DNA of 64,000 bases. Source: DASQFQ01 sp963722815. Lineage in GTDB: Bacteria; Actinomycetota; Thermoleophilia; Solirubrobacterales; Solirubrobacteraceae. The notes beneath the pieces were generated by a model. It did no database searches. It was given only the letters and a program-made list of their open reading frames with translations, and had not been told where the DNA came from. The stretch's first letter is position 1; each line of letters opens with the position of its first letter. Of this stretch, positions 40,471 through 50,149 are shown one piece after another. The translations under genes were made by a program, and so were the position numbers. Location of the stretch: positions 1,143,798 to 1,207,797 of the forward strand of contig CAVROM010000003.1 of assembly GCA_963722815.1 (NCBI GenBank). The letters are read 5' to 3'.

Positions 40471-41198
40471 ATGGCGGACACGCTGACCGGGCGCCGCCGC
40501 TCGTCGAATTCGCCGGCGTGGCCCGCATCTATGGGCAGCGGCGAAGCCGCGGTGAACGCGCTCGCCGGCGTCGACCTTCGCGTCGACGAAGGCGAGTTCG
40601 TCGCCATCATGGGGCCGAGCGGCTCCGGCAAGTCGACGGCGATGAACATCATCGGCTGCCTCGATACGCCGACCGGCGGCGCCTACTACTTTCCGCGGCG
40701 TCGACGTCGGCGCGCTGACGCCGCCGACAGCGGGCGCTGCTGCGGCGGAACTATCTCGGCTTCGTCTTCCAGGGCTTCAATCTGCTGGCGCGCACCTCGG
40801 CGCTGGAGAACGTCGAGCTGCCGCTGATCTATCGCGGAACGCCGGCGACGGAGCGCCGCGCAGCTGGCGCTCGCGGCGCTCGCCGAGGTCGGGCCTCGAA
40901 GGGCTGGGAGGATCACGATCCGAGCCAGCTTTCCGGCGGCCAGCAGCAGCGCGTCGCCATCGCCCGCGCCATCGTCACCAAGCCGGCGCTGCTTCTCGCC
41001 GACGAGCCGACCGGCAACCTCGACACCGCGCATGAGCCACGAGATCATGCGGCTGCTGACCGACCTCAACCAGCGCGACGGCATCACCGTCGTCATGGTC
41101 ACGCACGAGCCGGAGATGGCGGACTACGCCTCGCGCGTCATCCACTTCGTCGACGGGCGCGTCGAATCCGACGAGCGCGCGAGCGGGAGGCCGCCTGA
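40471..41198 (+). CDS. MacB-type ABC transporter ATP-binding protein (frameshifted)
   Basis: The Walker A (MGPSGSGKSTAMNIIGCLDT), Q-loop (FVFQGFNLLARTSALENVEL), signature (LSGGQQQRVAIARAIV) and Walker B (LLLADEPTGNLDT) fit the LolD/MacB ATPase family. The conserved VTHEPEMADYASRVIHFVDG H-loop follows. In this operon the ATPase and permease are separate proteins, unlike MacB of E. coli. Several inserted bases break the frame (near 40690, 40725, 40890 and 41034). Its stop overlaps the permease ATG as TGATG. Confidence 0.82.
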
Positions 41199-42404
41199 TG
41201 CTCTTCGAGACCATCCGGCTCGCGCTGCAGGCGATCCTCAGGAACGCGCTGCGCTCGTTCCTGACCGTGCTCGGCGTCGTCATCGGCGTCGGCGCGGTGA
41301 TCGCCATGGTGACGATCGGCAACGGCACGACGGCGCAGGTGCAGTCGGAGATCTCCGCGCTCGGCACCAATCTCCTCTTCGTCCGCCCCGGCCAGGGTTT
41401 CGGCCCGCGCCAGACCGACGCGCCGAACTTCACGCTCGCCGACGCCGACGCGATCGAGCACCAGATCGGCGGGCTGCAGGCCGTCGCGCCGAGCGCCAGC
41501 AGCCAGCGCCAAGGCCGTCTACGGCAATCAGAACTGGAGCACCTCGATCACCGGCACGACCGACGACTTCCTCGTCGCGCGCGACTGGCCGCTCACCGAA
41601 GGGCGCAACTTCCTCGACAGCGAGGTGCGCGCCGGCAAGGCCGTCTGCATCATCGGCACGACGGTCAGCAAGGAGCTCTTCGGCGCCGGCGATCCGATCG
41701 GCGCGAAGATCCGGCTCGGCACCGTCTCCTGCGACGTGATCGGCCTGCTTGAGGAGAAGGGCCAGTCGAGCTTCGGCCAGGACCAGGACGACACCGTGCT
41801 GATGCCGATCCGCGCCGTGCAGCGGCGCTTCGCCGGCAACGACCGACGTCTCGCTCGATCTTCCTCTCGGCCGAGGACGGCGTCGACACGACGAAGATCA
41901 AGCGCGACGTCACCTTCCTGATGCGCGAGCGCCGCCACATCACCGCCGACGAGGACGACAATTTCCGCGTCAACGACATGGCCGAGATGGTCGCGACGAT
42001 GACGAGCACGACGAAGGTGCTGACCGGGCTCCTTGCCGCCGTCGCCGCCGTCAGCCTGCTCGTCGGCGGCATCGGCATCATGAACATCATGCTCGTCTCG
42101 GTGACGGAGCGGACGCGCGAGATCGGCATCCGCCTCGCGATCGGCGCGGAGGAAAGCCAGGTGCTGATGCAGTTCCTGGTCGAGGCGGTGGTGCTGTCGC
42201 TCTTCGGCGGGCTGATCGGCATCGCGCTCGGCCTCGGGCTCTCCGGCGCTTGCCTCGCTCGGCCTCGGCGTGCCCTTCGTGCTCAACCCGAAGATCGTGG
42301 CGCTCGCCTTCGTCTTCTCCGCCGCGGTCGGCGTCGGCTTCGGCTTTTTCCCGGCCCGCCGCGCCGCGCACCTCGACCCGATCGAGGCGCTCCGGCACGA
42401 ATAG
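41198..42404 (+). CDS. MacB-type ABC transporter permease (frameshifted)
   Basis: The layout is the MacB one: helix 1 (LRSFLTVLGVVIGVGAVIAM), a large periplasmic domain (IGTTVSKELFGAGDPIGAKI), then three C-terminal helices (LTGLLAAVAAVSLLVGGIGI, MLVSVTERTREIGIRLAIGA and a last helix before ARRAAHLDPIEALRHE). It moves substrates from the periplasmic side with the adaptor and ATPase; macrolides, lipopeptides and virulence factors are known family substrates. Inserted bases near 41515, 41845, 41868 and 42255 break it, each restoring a good frame. Confidence 0.82.
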
Positions 42405-42544
42405 GCTGAGCCGCCGGGCTGCGAATAGCGGGGATTATGGGCGGTTGCCCGAGATTCCACTGGATTAAGCCCGAACGCCGCGTGCGGCTGCCGGCGCGAA
42501 TCCGGCAGACTGCTGCGAACGGAACTGGGCGCGGAGGCACGCCC

Positions 42545-43396
42545 GTGCTGGACCGGATCGAGCTGCGGAGACGCATCGCCGCTGCCCGCGCGCGCGCAAC
42601 GGAGCGCGTATCGAGGTCGGCGATCAGACGATCGTCGTCGGCGACTGCGCCGAGGCGCTCGCCGACGATGCCCGAGCAGTCGGTCGACGTCGTCGTCACC
42701 TCGCCGCCCTACAATATCGGCCTCAAATACCGCTCCTACGACGACGGCGGCGACCGCGGCGCCTATCTCGCCTGGCTTTCCGGCGATCGGCGCTCCTCCT
42801 GAAGCGCGTGATGAAGGACGACGGCTCGTTCTTCCTCAACATCGCCGGCACCAGCTCCGACCCGTGGATCGCGTCGGACGCGGCGAACGCGATGCGCGAC
42901 GTCTTCCGCCTGCAGAACGCGATCGTCTGGGTGAAGTCGCTCTCGATCGGCGACGACACGTTCGGCCATTTCAAGCCGGTGAACCGCCCGCGCTACCTGA
43001 ACCACACGCACGAGCACGTCTTCCACTTCACCAAGGACGGGAAGACGCCGCTCGACCGGCTCGCGGTCGGCGTGCCGTTCAAGGACAAGTCCAACATCGC
43101 GCGCTGGGGCCACGACGAACGACCGGCGCTGCGCCGGCGACGTTTGGTTCATCCCCTACGAGACGATCCGCTCCAAGGCGCAGCGCGACCATCATCCGAG
43201 CCCCTTCCCGGTCGCGCTGCCGGAGCGCTGCATCAAGCTGCACGGGAAGGAGGATGCGGTCGTGCTCGACCCATTCCTCGGCGTCGGCGCGACGCTGCTT
43301 GCCGCGCAGCGCCTCGGCTGCCGCGGCATCGGGATCGAGATCGACCCGGGCTATGCCGAAGCGGCGGCCTGGCACCTGCGCGAGCGGCTGATCTGA
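42545..43396 (+). CDS. Site-specific DNA methyltransferase, orphan (frameshifted)
   Basis: An N6-adenine/N4-cytosine methyltransferase with catalytic motif IV as TSPPYNIGLKYRSY, followed by VMKDDGSFFLNIAGTSSDPW, then RCAGDVWFIPYETI and motif I near the C-terminus as VLDPFLGVGATLLAA. That order (IV before I) is the beta class. An AdoMet site GIEIDPGYAEAA follows. No restriction endonuclease gene lies nearby, so it may have a regulatory role, as other solitary methyltransferases do. The GTG at 42545 (MLDRIELRRRIAAAR) is the likely start. Inserted or lost bases lie near 42620, 42660, 42785 and 43125. Confidence 0.8.
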
Positions 43397-43520
43397 GGCG
43401 CGAGCCGGCCCCGAGCGTTTGCGTAGTTAACAAATCATAAACCGTTCTCTTGGATCGATTCGCTTCGGAGAGCGGTGGCAGTCGGCTCAGCGGCCGACGC
43501 GCTTTCGGAGCGAGGCGCCC

Positions 43521-43752
43521 ATGGTGGAGCAAGCGCAAGTCGTTCACTGCCCGTTCGCCGGGGGAAGCGCGGAACGCGGCGTCGATGTGGCTCAGGAACT
43601 TCAGGGACCACGGACCGCTCGAGATCAAGAGCATCCGCGTCATCGAGGAGAGCGAGCACTTCGTGGCGACCGTCGTCTACGGCGAGATGACGATCGAGGA
43701 GTCGCCGCGCTATTTCGCGGACTACGCGCCGGCTCTACTCAAATCGGCTTAA
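43521..43752 (+). CDS. Small hypothetical protein (one inserted base)
   Basis: ATG 43521 with GAGG upstream gives MVEQAQVVHCPFAGEARNAA once one G near 43562 is removed, then MWLRNFRDHGPLEIKSIRVI and a beta-rich end (HFVATVVYGEMTIEESPRYF). About 76 residues, no signal peptide. I do not recognise it. It converges on the dehydrogenase gene. Confidence 0.5.
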
Positions 43753-43776
43753 GCTTCAGAAGGCCTTCGGCAGTCC

Positions 43777-44869
43777 TCAGCCGGCCTTGGACAGGCTCGG
43801 TGGCGCCGGCGGGTTGACCGGCAGCGCCGCGCCGAGCCGATCGGATTCAAACGCCAGGTCGAGCACGTGCTGCAGCTCGGCGGCGCGGCGGAAGCTCGGC
43901 TCGAAGTTCTCGCCGCGGCGCACCGCCTCGATGAAGGTGTCGTAGGTGTTCGGCACCGGCGGGCATTCGACCTCGCGCCAGGTCTGCGTGTCGACGTCCG
44001 CGCCGGCGCAGACCCGCAGGCCCATCTTCTCGCTCTCGAACCAGATCTCGAGCCCGCCCTTCGTGCCGTAGACGCCGAGCTTCTGCGCGTTGGCGTAGCC
44101 CGGCGCCCAGCGCGTCGCATGCACGACGCCGAGCGCGCCGCCGTCGAACTCGATCGACATGATGAAGCTGTCGTTGGCGTCGAGGCCGTAGGCGCCGATG
44201 CGGTCGCCCTCGGCCTTGCCGAAGGTCTTCAGGCGGCAGTGGATCGAGGCCGGCATCTGGTCGGCGACATAGGCGGCGAAGTCGAGGATGTGGATGCCGA
44301 GGTCGCCGAGCACGCCGCGGCTGCCATGCGCGCTCGAAAGCCGCCAGAGCCAGCGCTCCTCGGTGCGCCAGTCGCCCCAGTGCGTGCCGACGAGCCAGCG
44401 AGTGCAGGAACGCCGCGTCGATATGGCGGATCTCGCCGATCGTGCCGTCCTCGACCAGCGCGCGCGCCATCTGCATGACCGGCAGCCCGCGGTAGCGCAG
44501 GTTGACCATGTTGACGATGCCGGCGCGCTCCGCCGCCTCGGTCATCGCCAGCGCTTCCGGATAGGTCGGCGCCAGCGGCTTCTCGCAGAGGATCGGCTTG
44601 CCGGTCTGCGATCAGCCTCATCGTGGTCGAATAGTGGACGGCGTCGGGGGTGACGTTGGTGACGGCGTCGAATTCGCCCCAGGCGATCGCCTCGTCGAGA
44701 TCGGTGAAGTGCTTCGGGATCCTGTGCTCGTCGCAAAACGCCTTCAGCCGCGCCTCGGAGATGTCGACGCCGGCGACGACCGTGCAGCCCGGGACCTGCG
44801 TTGAAGAAGTGCACGTGCCGCTCGGCCATCGCGCCGGTGCCGAGCAAGAGGATGCGGACGCGGCCTCAT
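43777..44869 (-). CDS. Gfo/Idh/MocA-family NAD(P)-dependent dehydrogenase (frameshifted)
   Basis: A Rossmann start (RILLLGTGAMAERHVHFF) leads to the catalytic-domain hallmarks GLPVMQMARALVEDGTIGEI, MLGDLGIHILDFAAYVADQM and SIEFDGGALGVVHATRWAPG. Family enzymes oxidise or reduce sugars and cyclitols. The sequence runs through four frames, each step being one inserted base (near 44800, 44605, 44400). The ATG at 44869 overlaps the ThuA stop as ATGA, so the two are translated together. Sugar catabolism is the likely theme; the substrate is unknown. Confidence 0.8.
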
Positions 44870-45653
44870 CGGAATCCCGCCTCGCCCGGCGCGTGAAGAT
44901 GCGGCCCGCGGCTTTCGATCTTCTCCGGCGCCTTCTCGACCGGCACGTTCGGCGCCTCGTCGATGTCGCGCCAGCGCGGCAGCGGATTGTGCGCCCAGCG
45001 CACCGCGTTCCTCAGGACCTGGCCGATCTCCGGCTGGTGGTAGATCGGATAGGTCTCGTGGCCGGGCGAGAAGTAGAAGATGCGGCCCGCGCCGCGCCGC
45101 CAGGTCAGGCCGGAGCGGAACACCTCGCCGCCCTGGTACCAGGAGATGAAGACCGTCTCCGTCCGGCTCCGGCACGGTGAAAGGCTCGCCATACATCTCC
45201 GTCATCGGCACCTCGATGCACTCGCCGAGGCCCGCGGCGATCGGGTGCGTGCGGTTGATCACCCAGAGCCGCTCGCGCTCGCCCGCCTCGCGCCATTTCA
45301 GGCTGCACGGGCGTGCCCATCAGGCGCTTGAAGATCTTCGAGAAATGGCCGGAGTGGAGCACGATCAGCCCCATCCCCTCCCAGACGCGCTGCGCGACGC
45401 GCTCGACGATCGCGTCGGCGACCTCGCCATGCGCCTTGTGTCCCCACCAAAGGAGCACGTCGGTCGCGTCGAGCCGCGCCTCGGGGAGGCCGTGCTCCGG
45501 CTCCTGCAGCGTCGCGGTCTCCGCCTCGATGTCGGCGTCCTCGCCGAGCGCCGCGGCGATCGCGCTGTGCATGCCGTCGGGATAGATTTCTCCGACGGCG
45601 GCGTTCTCGTGCTCGTGGATGTTCTCGCCCCAGACGAGGGCCCGGATCGCCAT
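44866..45653 (-). CDS. ThuA-like domain protein (frameshifted)
   Basis: ThuA-fold hallmarks: RALVWGENIHEHENAAVGEI, YPDGMHSAIAAALGEDADIE, DVLLWWGHKAHGEVADAIVE, then RTHPIAAGLGECIEVPMTEM and FYFSPGHETYPIYHQPEIGQ. ThuA was found in Sinorhizobium meliloti trehalose utilisation (thuEFGKAB), where ThuB is a Gfo/Idh-type dehydrogenase and the two together handle 3-ketotrehalose-type intermediates. The same pairing here suggests a related disaccharide route. Two inserted bases (near 45305 and 45168) break the frame. Confidence 0.82.
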
Positions 45654-45663
45654 CGACGTCTCC

Positions 45664-46842
45664 CTACGCCGCCGTCCGGCGCGCCGACTTCAGCCAGCGC
45701 CCCATGCGCTCCACCGCCTCGTCGAGCACCTCGTCGCGCTTGGAGAAGCATAGACGGAGATAGCTCTTCGGCGCGTCGGAAACATAGAAGGCCGAGACCG
45801 GCACGGAGGCGACGCCGGCCTCCACCGTCATGCGCTTGGCGAGCGCCGCGTCGTCGCCGTCGAGCCCGAGCGGCTCATGTCGAGGGTCAGGAAGTAGGTG
45901 CCCTGGCAGGGGATGACGCCCATCCCGAGCCCCGCGCAGGCGCTCGCCAGGCGGTCGCGCTTCGCCTGAAGGTCGCCGGCCAAGCTGCTGAAATAGCTCG
46001 CGTCCTTGCCGAGGCCGTAGGCGACCGCCTTCTGCAGGTCGGGCGGCGTGGTGAAGGTGGTGAACTGGTGCGCCTTCACGATCGGATCGAGCAGCGCCGG
46101 CGCCGCCGTCACGTAGCCGACCTTCCAGCCGGTCAGCGAAAAGCTCTTTCCGGCCGAGCCGATTGCGACGCGTGCGCTCGCGCATCCCTTCAAGCGAAAG
46201 CATCGAGACGTGGCGCGCGCCGTCGAAGACGATGTGCTCGTAGACCTCGTCGGCGATGACATAGGCGTCGTGGCGGATGACGAGGTCGGCGATCAGCTGC
46301 AGCTCGTCGCGCGAATAGACCTTCGCCGCCGGGTTCTGCGGGTTGTTCAGGAGCACCGCCTTGGTGCGCGGCGAGAACGCCTGCGCGAGCGCGGCTTCGT
46401 CGAGCGCCCAGTCCGGCGGCGTCACGCGCACGAGCTTCGGCACGCCGCCCGCCCGCTTCACCAGCGGCAGGTAGCAGTCGTAGAGCGGCTCGATCAGCAC
46501 CACCTCGTCGCCCGGCTCGACGATCGCGTTGATCGCGTCGGAGAGCGCCTCCGTCGCGCCGGAGGTGACGAGCACCTCGCGCGCCGGATCGACGTCAAGC
46601 CCGTGGAAGCGCTTCCAGTTCGCCGCGACCGCCTCGCGGAGCGCCATCACGCCCATCATCGGCGGATACTGGTTCGGCCCTTCGATCAGCGCCTCGGCGG
46701 CCTTGCGGCGGATGTCCTCCGGGCCGTCGACGTCGGGAAAGCCCTGGCCGAGATTGACCGCCTTGTTGGCGATCGCGAGCCGGCTCATCTCCTCGAAGAT
46801 GGTCGTCGGCAGGCCGGTATAGACGGAGTTGGTGGGCTTCAT
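45664..46842 (-). CDS. Class I/II PLP-dependent aminotransferase (frameshifted)
   Basis: About 390 residues with the PLP-binding features LVTSGATEALSDAINAIVEP, LLNNPQNPAAKVYSRDELQL, DEVYEHIVFDG and the Schiff-base lysine in GSAGKSFSLTGWKVGYVTAA. NLGQGFPDVDGPEDIRRKAA near the start is typical of the YbdL/kynurenine aminotransferase-like branch, which accepts methionine and aromatic amino acids. Inserted bases near 46165 and 45880 break the frame. It ends 10 bp upstream of the ThuA-like gene on the same strand and may be co-transcribed with it. Confidence 0.85.
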   Translation of the reverse strand: MKPTNSVYTGLPTTIFEEMSRLAIANKAVNLGQGFPDVDGPEDIRRKAAEALIEGPNQYPPMMGVMALREAVAANWKRFHGLDVDPAREVLVTSGATEALSDAINAIVEPGDEVVLIEPLYDCYLPLVKRAGGVPKLVRVTPPDWALDEAALAQAFSPRTKAVLLNNPQNPAAKVYSRDELQLIADLVIRHDAYVIADEVYEHIVFDGARHVSMLSLEGMRERTRRNRLGRKELFADRLEGRLRDGGAGAARSDREGAPVHHLHHAARPAEGGRLRPRQGRELFQQLGRRPSGEARPPGERLRGARDGRHPLPGHLLPDPRHEPLGLDGDDAALAKRMTVEAGVASVPVSAFYVSDAPKSYLRLCFSKRDEVLDEAVERMGRWLKSARRTAA

Positions 46843-47023
46843 GGCGTGGGTTTTCGGCGCTTTCGCCGCACAGCTAAGCCGCGGAGCCGCGCGCCTGCAA
46901 GCCCGTCACAAGCCTCGCCCGGCGCGGCCATTCTGCACGGTATCACGGCGTTCATCTCGTTCGTTGGCCCAATTCTTAACCCCGCCTTGCGAAGGGTTGC
47001 TCGTTTCGCTCCGGGGACCTCCA

Positions 47024-48525
47024 ATGGCGCAGGCGCAACCAGCTCGATGAATCGAGACAGTCGATAGACCGGCTGAGAAGCGACCTCCGCGACGACGCGG
47101 AGATGTTCCACCTCGCGCCCGTGTCGCTGTGGCTGGAGGATTTCAGCGCCGTCAAGAAGCTCTTCGACGGCATGGCGGAAGGCCGGCGTGACGTCGCTCA
47201 AGCGAATACCTCCTCGCCGATCCGTCCCGCATCAAGGTCTGCTCGAACCTGATCCGCGTCATCAAGGTCAACCGCGCGACGCTGTCGCTCTTCGAAGCGC
47301 ACGACCTCGCGCAATCTGGTCGAAAATCTCGACGCCGTGTTCCGCGACGAGATGCTCGAGCACCAGTCGAGGAGCTGGCGCAGCTCTGGGACGGCGCGAC
47401 CGAGTTCGTCAGCCACACCGTGAACTACACGCTCTCCGGCAAGCGCCTCGACGTCCAGATCAAGGGCAGCATCCTTCCCGGCTACGAGGAAGACTGGGGG
47501 CGCATCCTGCTCGCCGTCGAGGACGTGACCGAGCGCGAGGCCGCTCGCCGCCGGCTCGCCGCCAGCGAGACCTACGCGCGCGGCCTCTTCCAGCATTCGC
47601 CGGTGTCGCTGTGGGTGGAGGATTTCTCCAGCATCAAGCGGCTGCTCGACGAAGTGCGCGAGCGCGGCATCAGCGATTTCCGCGTCTTCACCGACGTGCA
47701 TCCGGAATTCGTGCAGCGCTGCATGAGCGAGATCCGCGTCCTCGACGTGAACCGCCACACGCTGGAGATGTTCGCCGCGCCCGACCGGGCGACGCTGCTC
47801 AACCGTCTCAACGAGGTGTTCCGCGACGAGATGGAGCCGCATTTCAACGAGCAGCTCATCGACCTTTGGGACGGCAAGCTCTTCCAGCTGCGCGAGGTCG
47901 TCAACTACACGCTCGACGGAAACGAGCTTCACGTCCACCTGCAGTTCTCCGTGCTTCCCGGCCACGAGAACGACTGGTCGCTGGTGCAGGTGGCGCTGAC
48001 CGACATCACCGCGCGCAAGAAGGCGGAGGCCTATCTCGAATATCTCGGCAAGCACGACGTGCTGACCAAGCTCTACAACCGCTCCTTCTACGTCGACGAG
48101 CTGAACCGGCTGGAGCGCAAGACGCCGCTTCCCGGTCACCATCGTCATGGTCGACCTGAACGGCCTCAAGGCGATCAACGACCGCCTCGGCCACGCCGCC
48201 GGCGACGCGCTTCTGCGCCGCGTCGGCGAAGTCCTGAACAAGGCCGTCGACAAGCCGCGCACCGCGGCGCGGATCGGCGGCGACGAGTTCGCCGTGCTCC
48301 TGCCGGCGACCGACGAGCGACAGGCGGCGACGCTGATCGAGACCATCCGGAACCTGGTGGAGCTCAACAACCAGTTCTATTCCGCCGCGCCGCTCAACCT
48401 CTCGCTCGGCGCGGCGACCAGCCGGCCCGGCGAGCGGCTGGAAGACGTCGCGAAGCGCGCCGACGCGGAGATGTACGAGGCGAAGCGCGAGTACTATTCG
48501 TCGTGCGGGGCGGCGGCGGCTGTAG
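47024..48525 (+). CDS. Diguanylate cyclase with two tandem PAS-like domains (frameshifted)
   Basis: The C-terminal GGDEF domain is intact (VDLNGLKAINDRLGHAAGDA, RIGGDEFAVLLPATDE, LSLGAATSRPGERLEDVA), so c-di-GMP synthesis is likely. Two related sensor units precede it: FHLAPVSLWLEDFSAVKKLF near 47105 and FQHSPVSLWVEDFSSIKRLL near 47590, each followed by VFRDEM and VNYTL(S/D)G blocks, an internal duplication of ~160 residues. The first copy is broken by about five indels, the second is intact. An inserted base near 48136 precedes the GGDEF part. The start near 47024 and stop near 48525 are inferred. Confidence 0.75.
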
Positions 48526-48549
48526 CGGACGAAGCCGCGCTAGCGCTGC

Positions 48550-50146
48550 CTATTCCGACAAGATCCACGCCCTCGAAGGCGTGGCGGCCGAGCGGGTCCA
48601 TCTTGAAGCCGGTGACGTTTGCGCGCGTCGCCATGAACACCACCGAATGCGCGATCGGCACCCACGGCGCCTCGTCGTGGAAGATGACCTGCGCCTGCGC
48701 GGTAGAGCTTCTCGCGCTCGCGCGCGGTCGGAGATGCGCTTCGCCTCGGTGACGAGCTTGTCGTAGTCGCGGTTGCACCATCTGGCGATGTTGTTGCCGC
48801 CGATCCGCGCCGAGGTGCAGCCGAGGAGCACGTCGAGGAAGTTGTCGGGGTCGCCGTTGTCGCCGGTCCAGCCGTAGAGCGCCATCGACGTCTCGCCGTT
48901 CTGCAGCCTGGTGCGATAGGCGCCCCATTCGTCGGACTTCAAGCGTGGCGCGGATGCCGATCTTGGCGAGGTCGTACTGGATCAGCTCGGCGACGCGCTT
49001 GCCGTTCGGATTGTAGGGGCGGCTCACCGGGATGTACCAGAGGTCGGTGTCGAAGCCCTCCGCCAGCCCCGCCTCGATCATCAGCTTCTGCGCGGCGGCG
49101 GGATCGTAGGGATAGTCCTCGATGTCGTCGTTGTAGGACCAGAGCGTCGGCGGGATCGGGTTCTTCGCCACGACGCCGGCGCCCTGATAGACCGCCTCGA
49201 TGATCGCCGCCTTGTCGATCGCCATGTTGACGGCGCGGCGACGCGCACGTCGTCGAAGGGCGGCTTCGTCGTGTTCATCGCGAGATAGCCGATGTTGAAG
49301 CCCTCCTGCTCGAGGAGCTTCAGGTTCGGATCGGCCTCGATCGCGGCGCGGTCGCCGGGGTCGGGAAGGCGATCACGTGGCACTCGCCGGCCTTGAGCTT
49401 GGTGAGCCGCACGGCCGCGTTCGGCGTGATGGAGAAGACCAGCGTGTCGATCGGCTGCCGGCCGGCCCAATAGTCGGTCGAAGGCGCGATAGCGGACCGC
49501 GACGTTCGGCTGGAAGCCGACGAACTGGAACGGGCCGGTGCCGATCGGCTCCTGGTCGATCTTCTCCGGCGTGCCGGCCTTCAGAAGCTGGTCGGCATAT
49601 TCGGCCGACTGCACGATGTTGAAGGGCATGGCGAGGTCGGCGAGGAACGGCGCCTCCGGGCGGTTCAGGCGGAAGCGCACCGTGTAGTCGTCGAGCTTCT
49701 CGATCGACTGCAGCAGCTCCGGCATCCCCATGTCCTTGAAGTAGCCGTAGTTGGTGCCGCCGACATTGTGGTACGGATGGTCCTCCTTCCACTGCCGCTC
49801 GAAGGAGAAGAGCACGTCGTCGGCGTTCATCTCGCGGCTCGGCGTGAAGTCGTCGTTGGAGTGGAATTTCACGCCGTGGCGAAGATGGAAGACGTATTCG
49901 AGGCCGTCGTCGGAGATCGTCCAGGATTCGGCGAGCGACGGCACCGGCTCGGTCGAGCCGGGCGGGAATTCGACGAGATTGTTGAAGAACGGCCGCCCGG
50001 CATTGATGCCGGTCGTCGTCGTCACGATCTGCGGATTGAGCGATTCCGGATTGCCTTCGGAGCAGAAGACCAGCGTCTTCGCCGACGGCGGCACCGGCCG
50101 AGACCGCCAGGCAGAGCGCCAGGGCGGCGGCAATCGCAATTCGCAT
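48550..50146 (-). CDS. Peptide/nickel-type ABC transporter substrate-binding protein (frameshifted)
   Basis: An SBP_bac_5 (DppA-like) lipid-free binding protein: leader MRIAIAAALALCLAVS, then KTLVFCSEGNPESLNPQIVT, GLEYVFHLRHGVKFHSNDDF, RLNRPEAPFLADLAMPFNIV and MALYGWTGDNGDPDNF. It would capture peptides in the periplasm. No permease or ATPase follows, so it may use the transporter encoded at 58131-62765, whose own binding protein (56435) is a clear paralogue. Breaks occur near 50110, 49485, 49375, 49243, 48945, 48755 and 48565; two of these are deletions. The inferred stop reads VDLSE, like VDIAE in the paralogue. Confidence 0.8.
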
Positions 50147-50149
50147 GTT

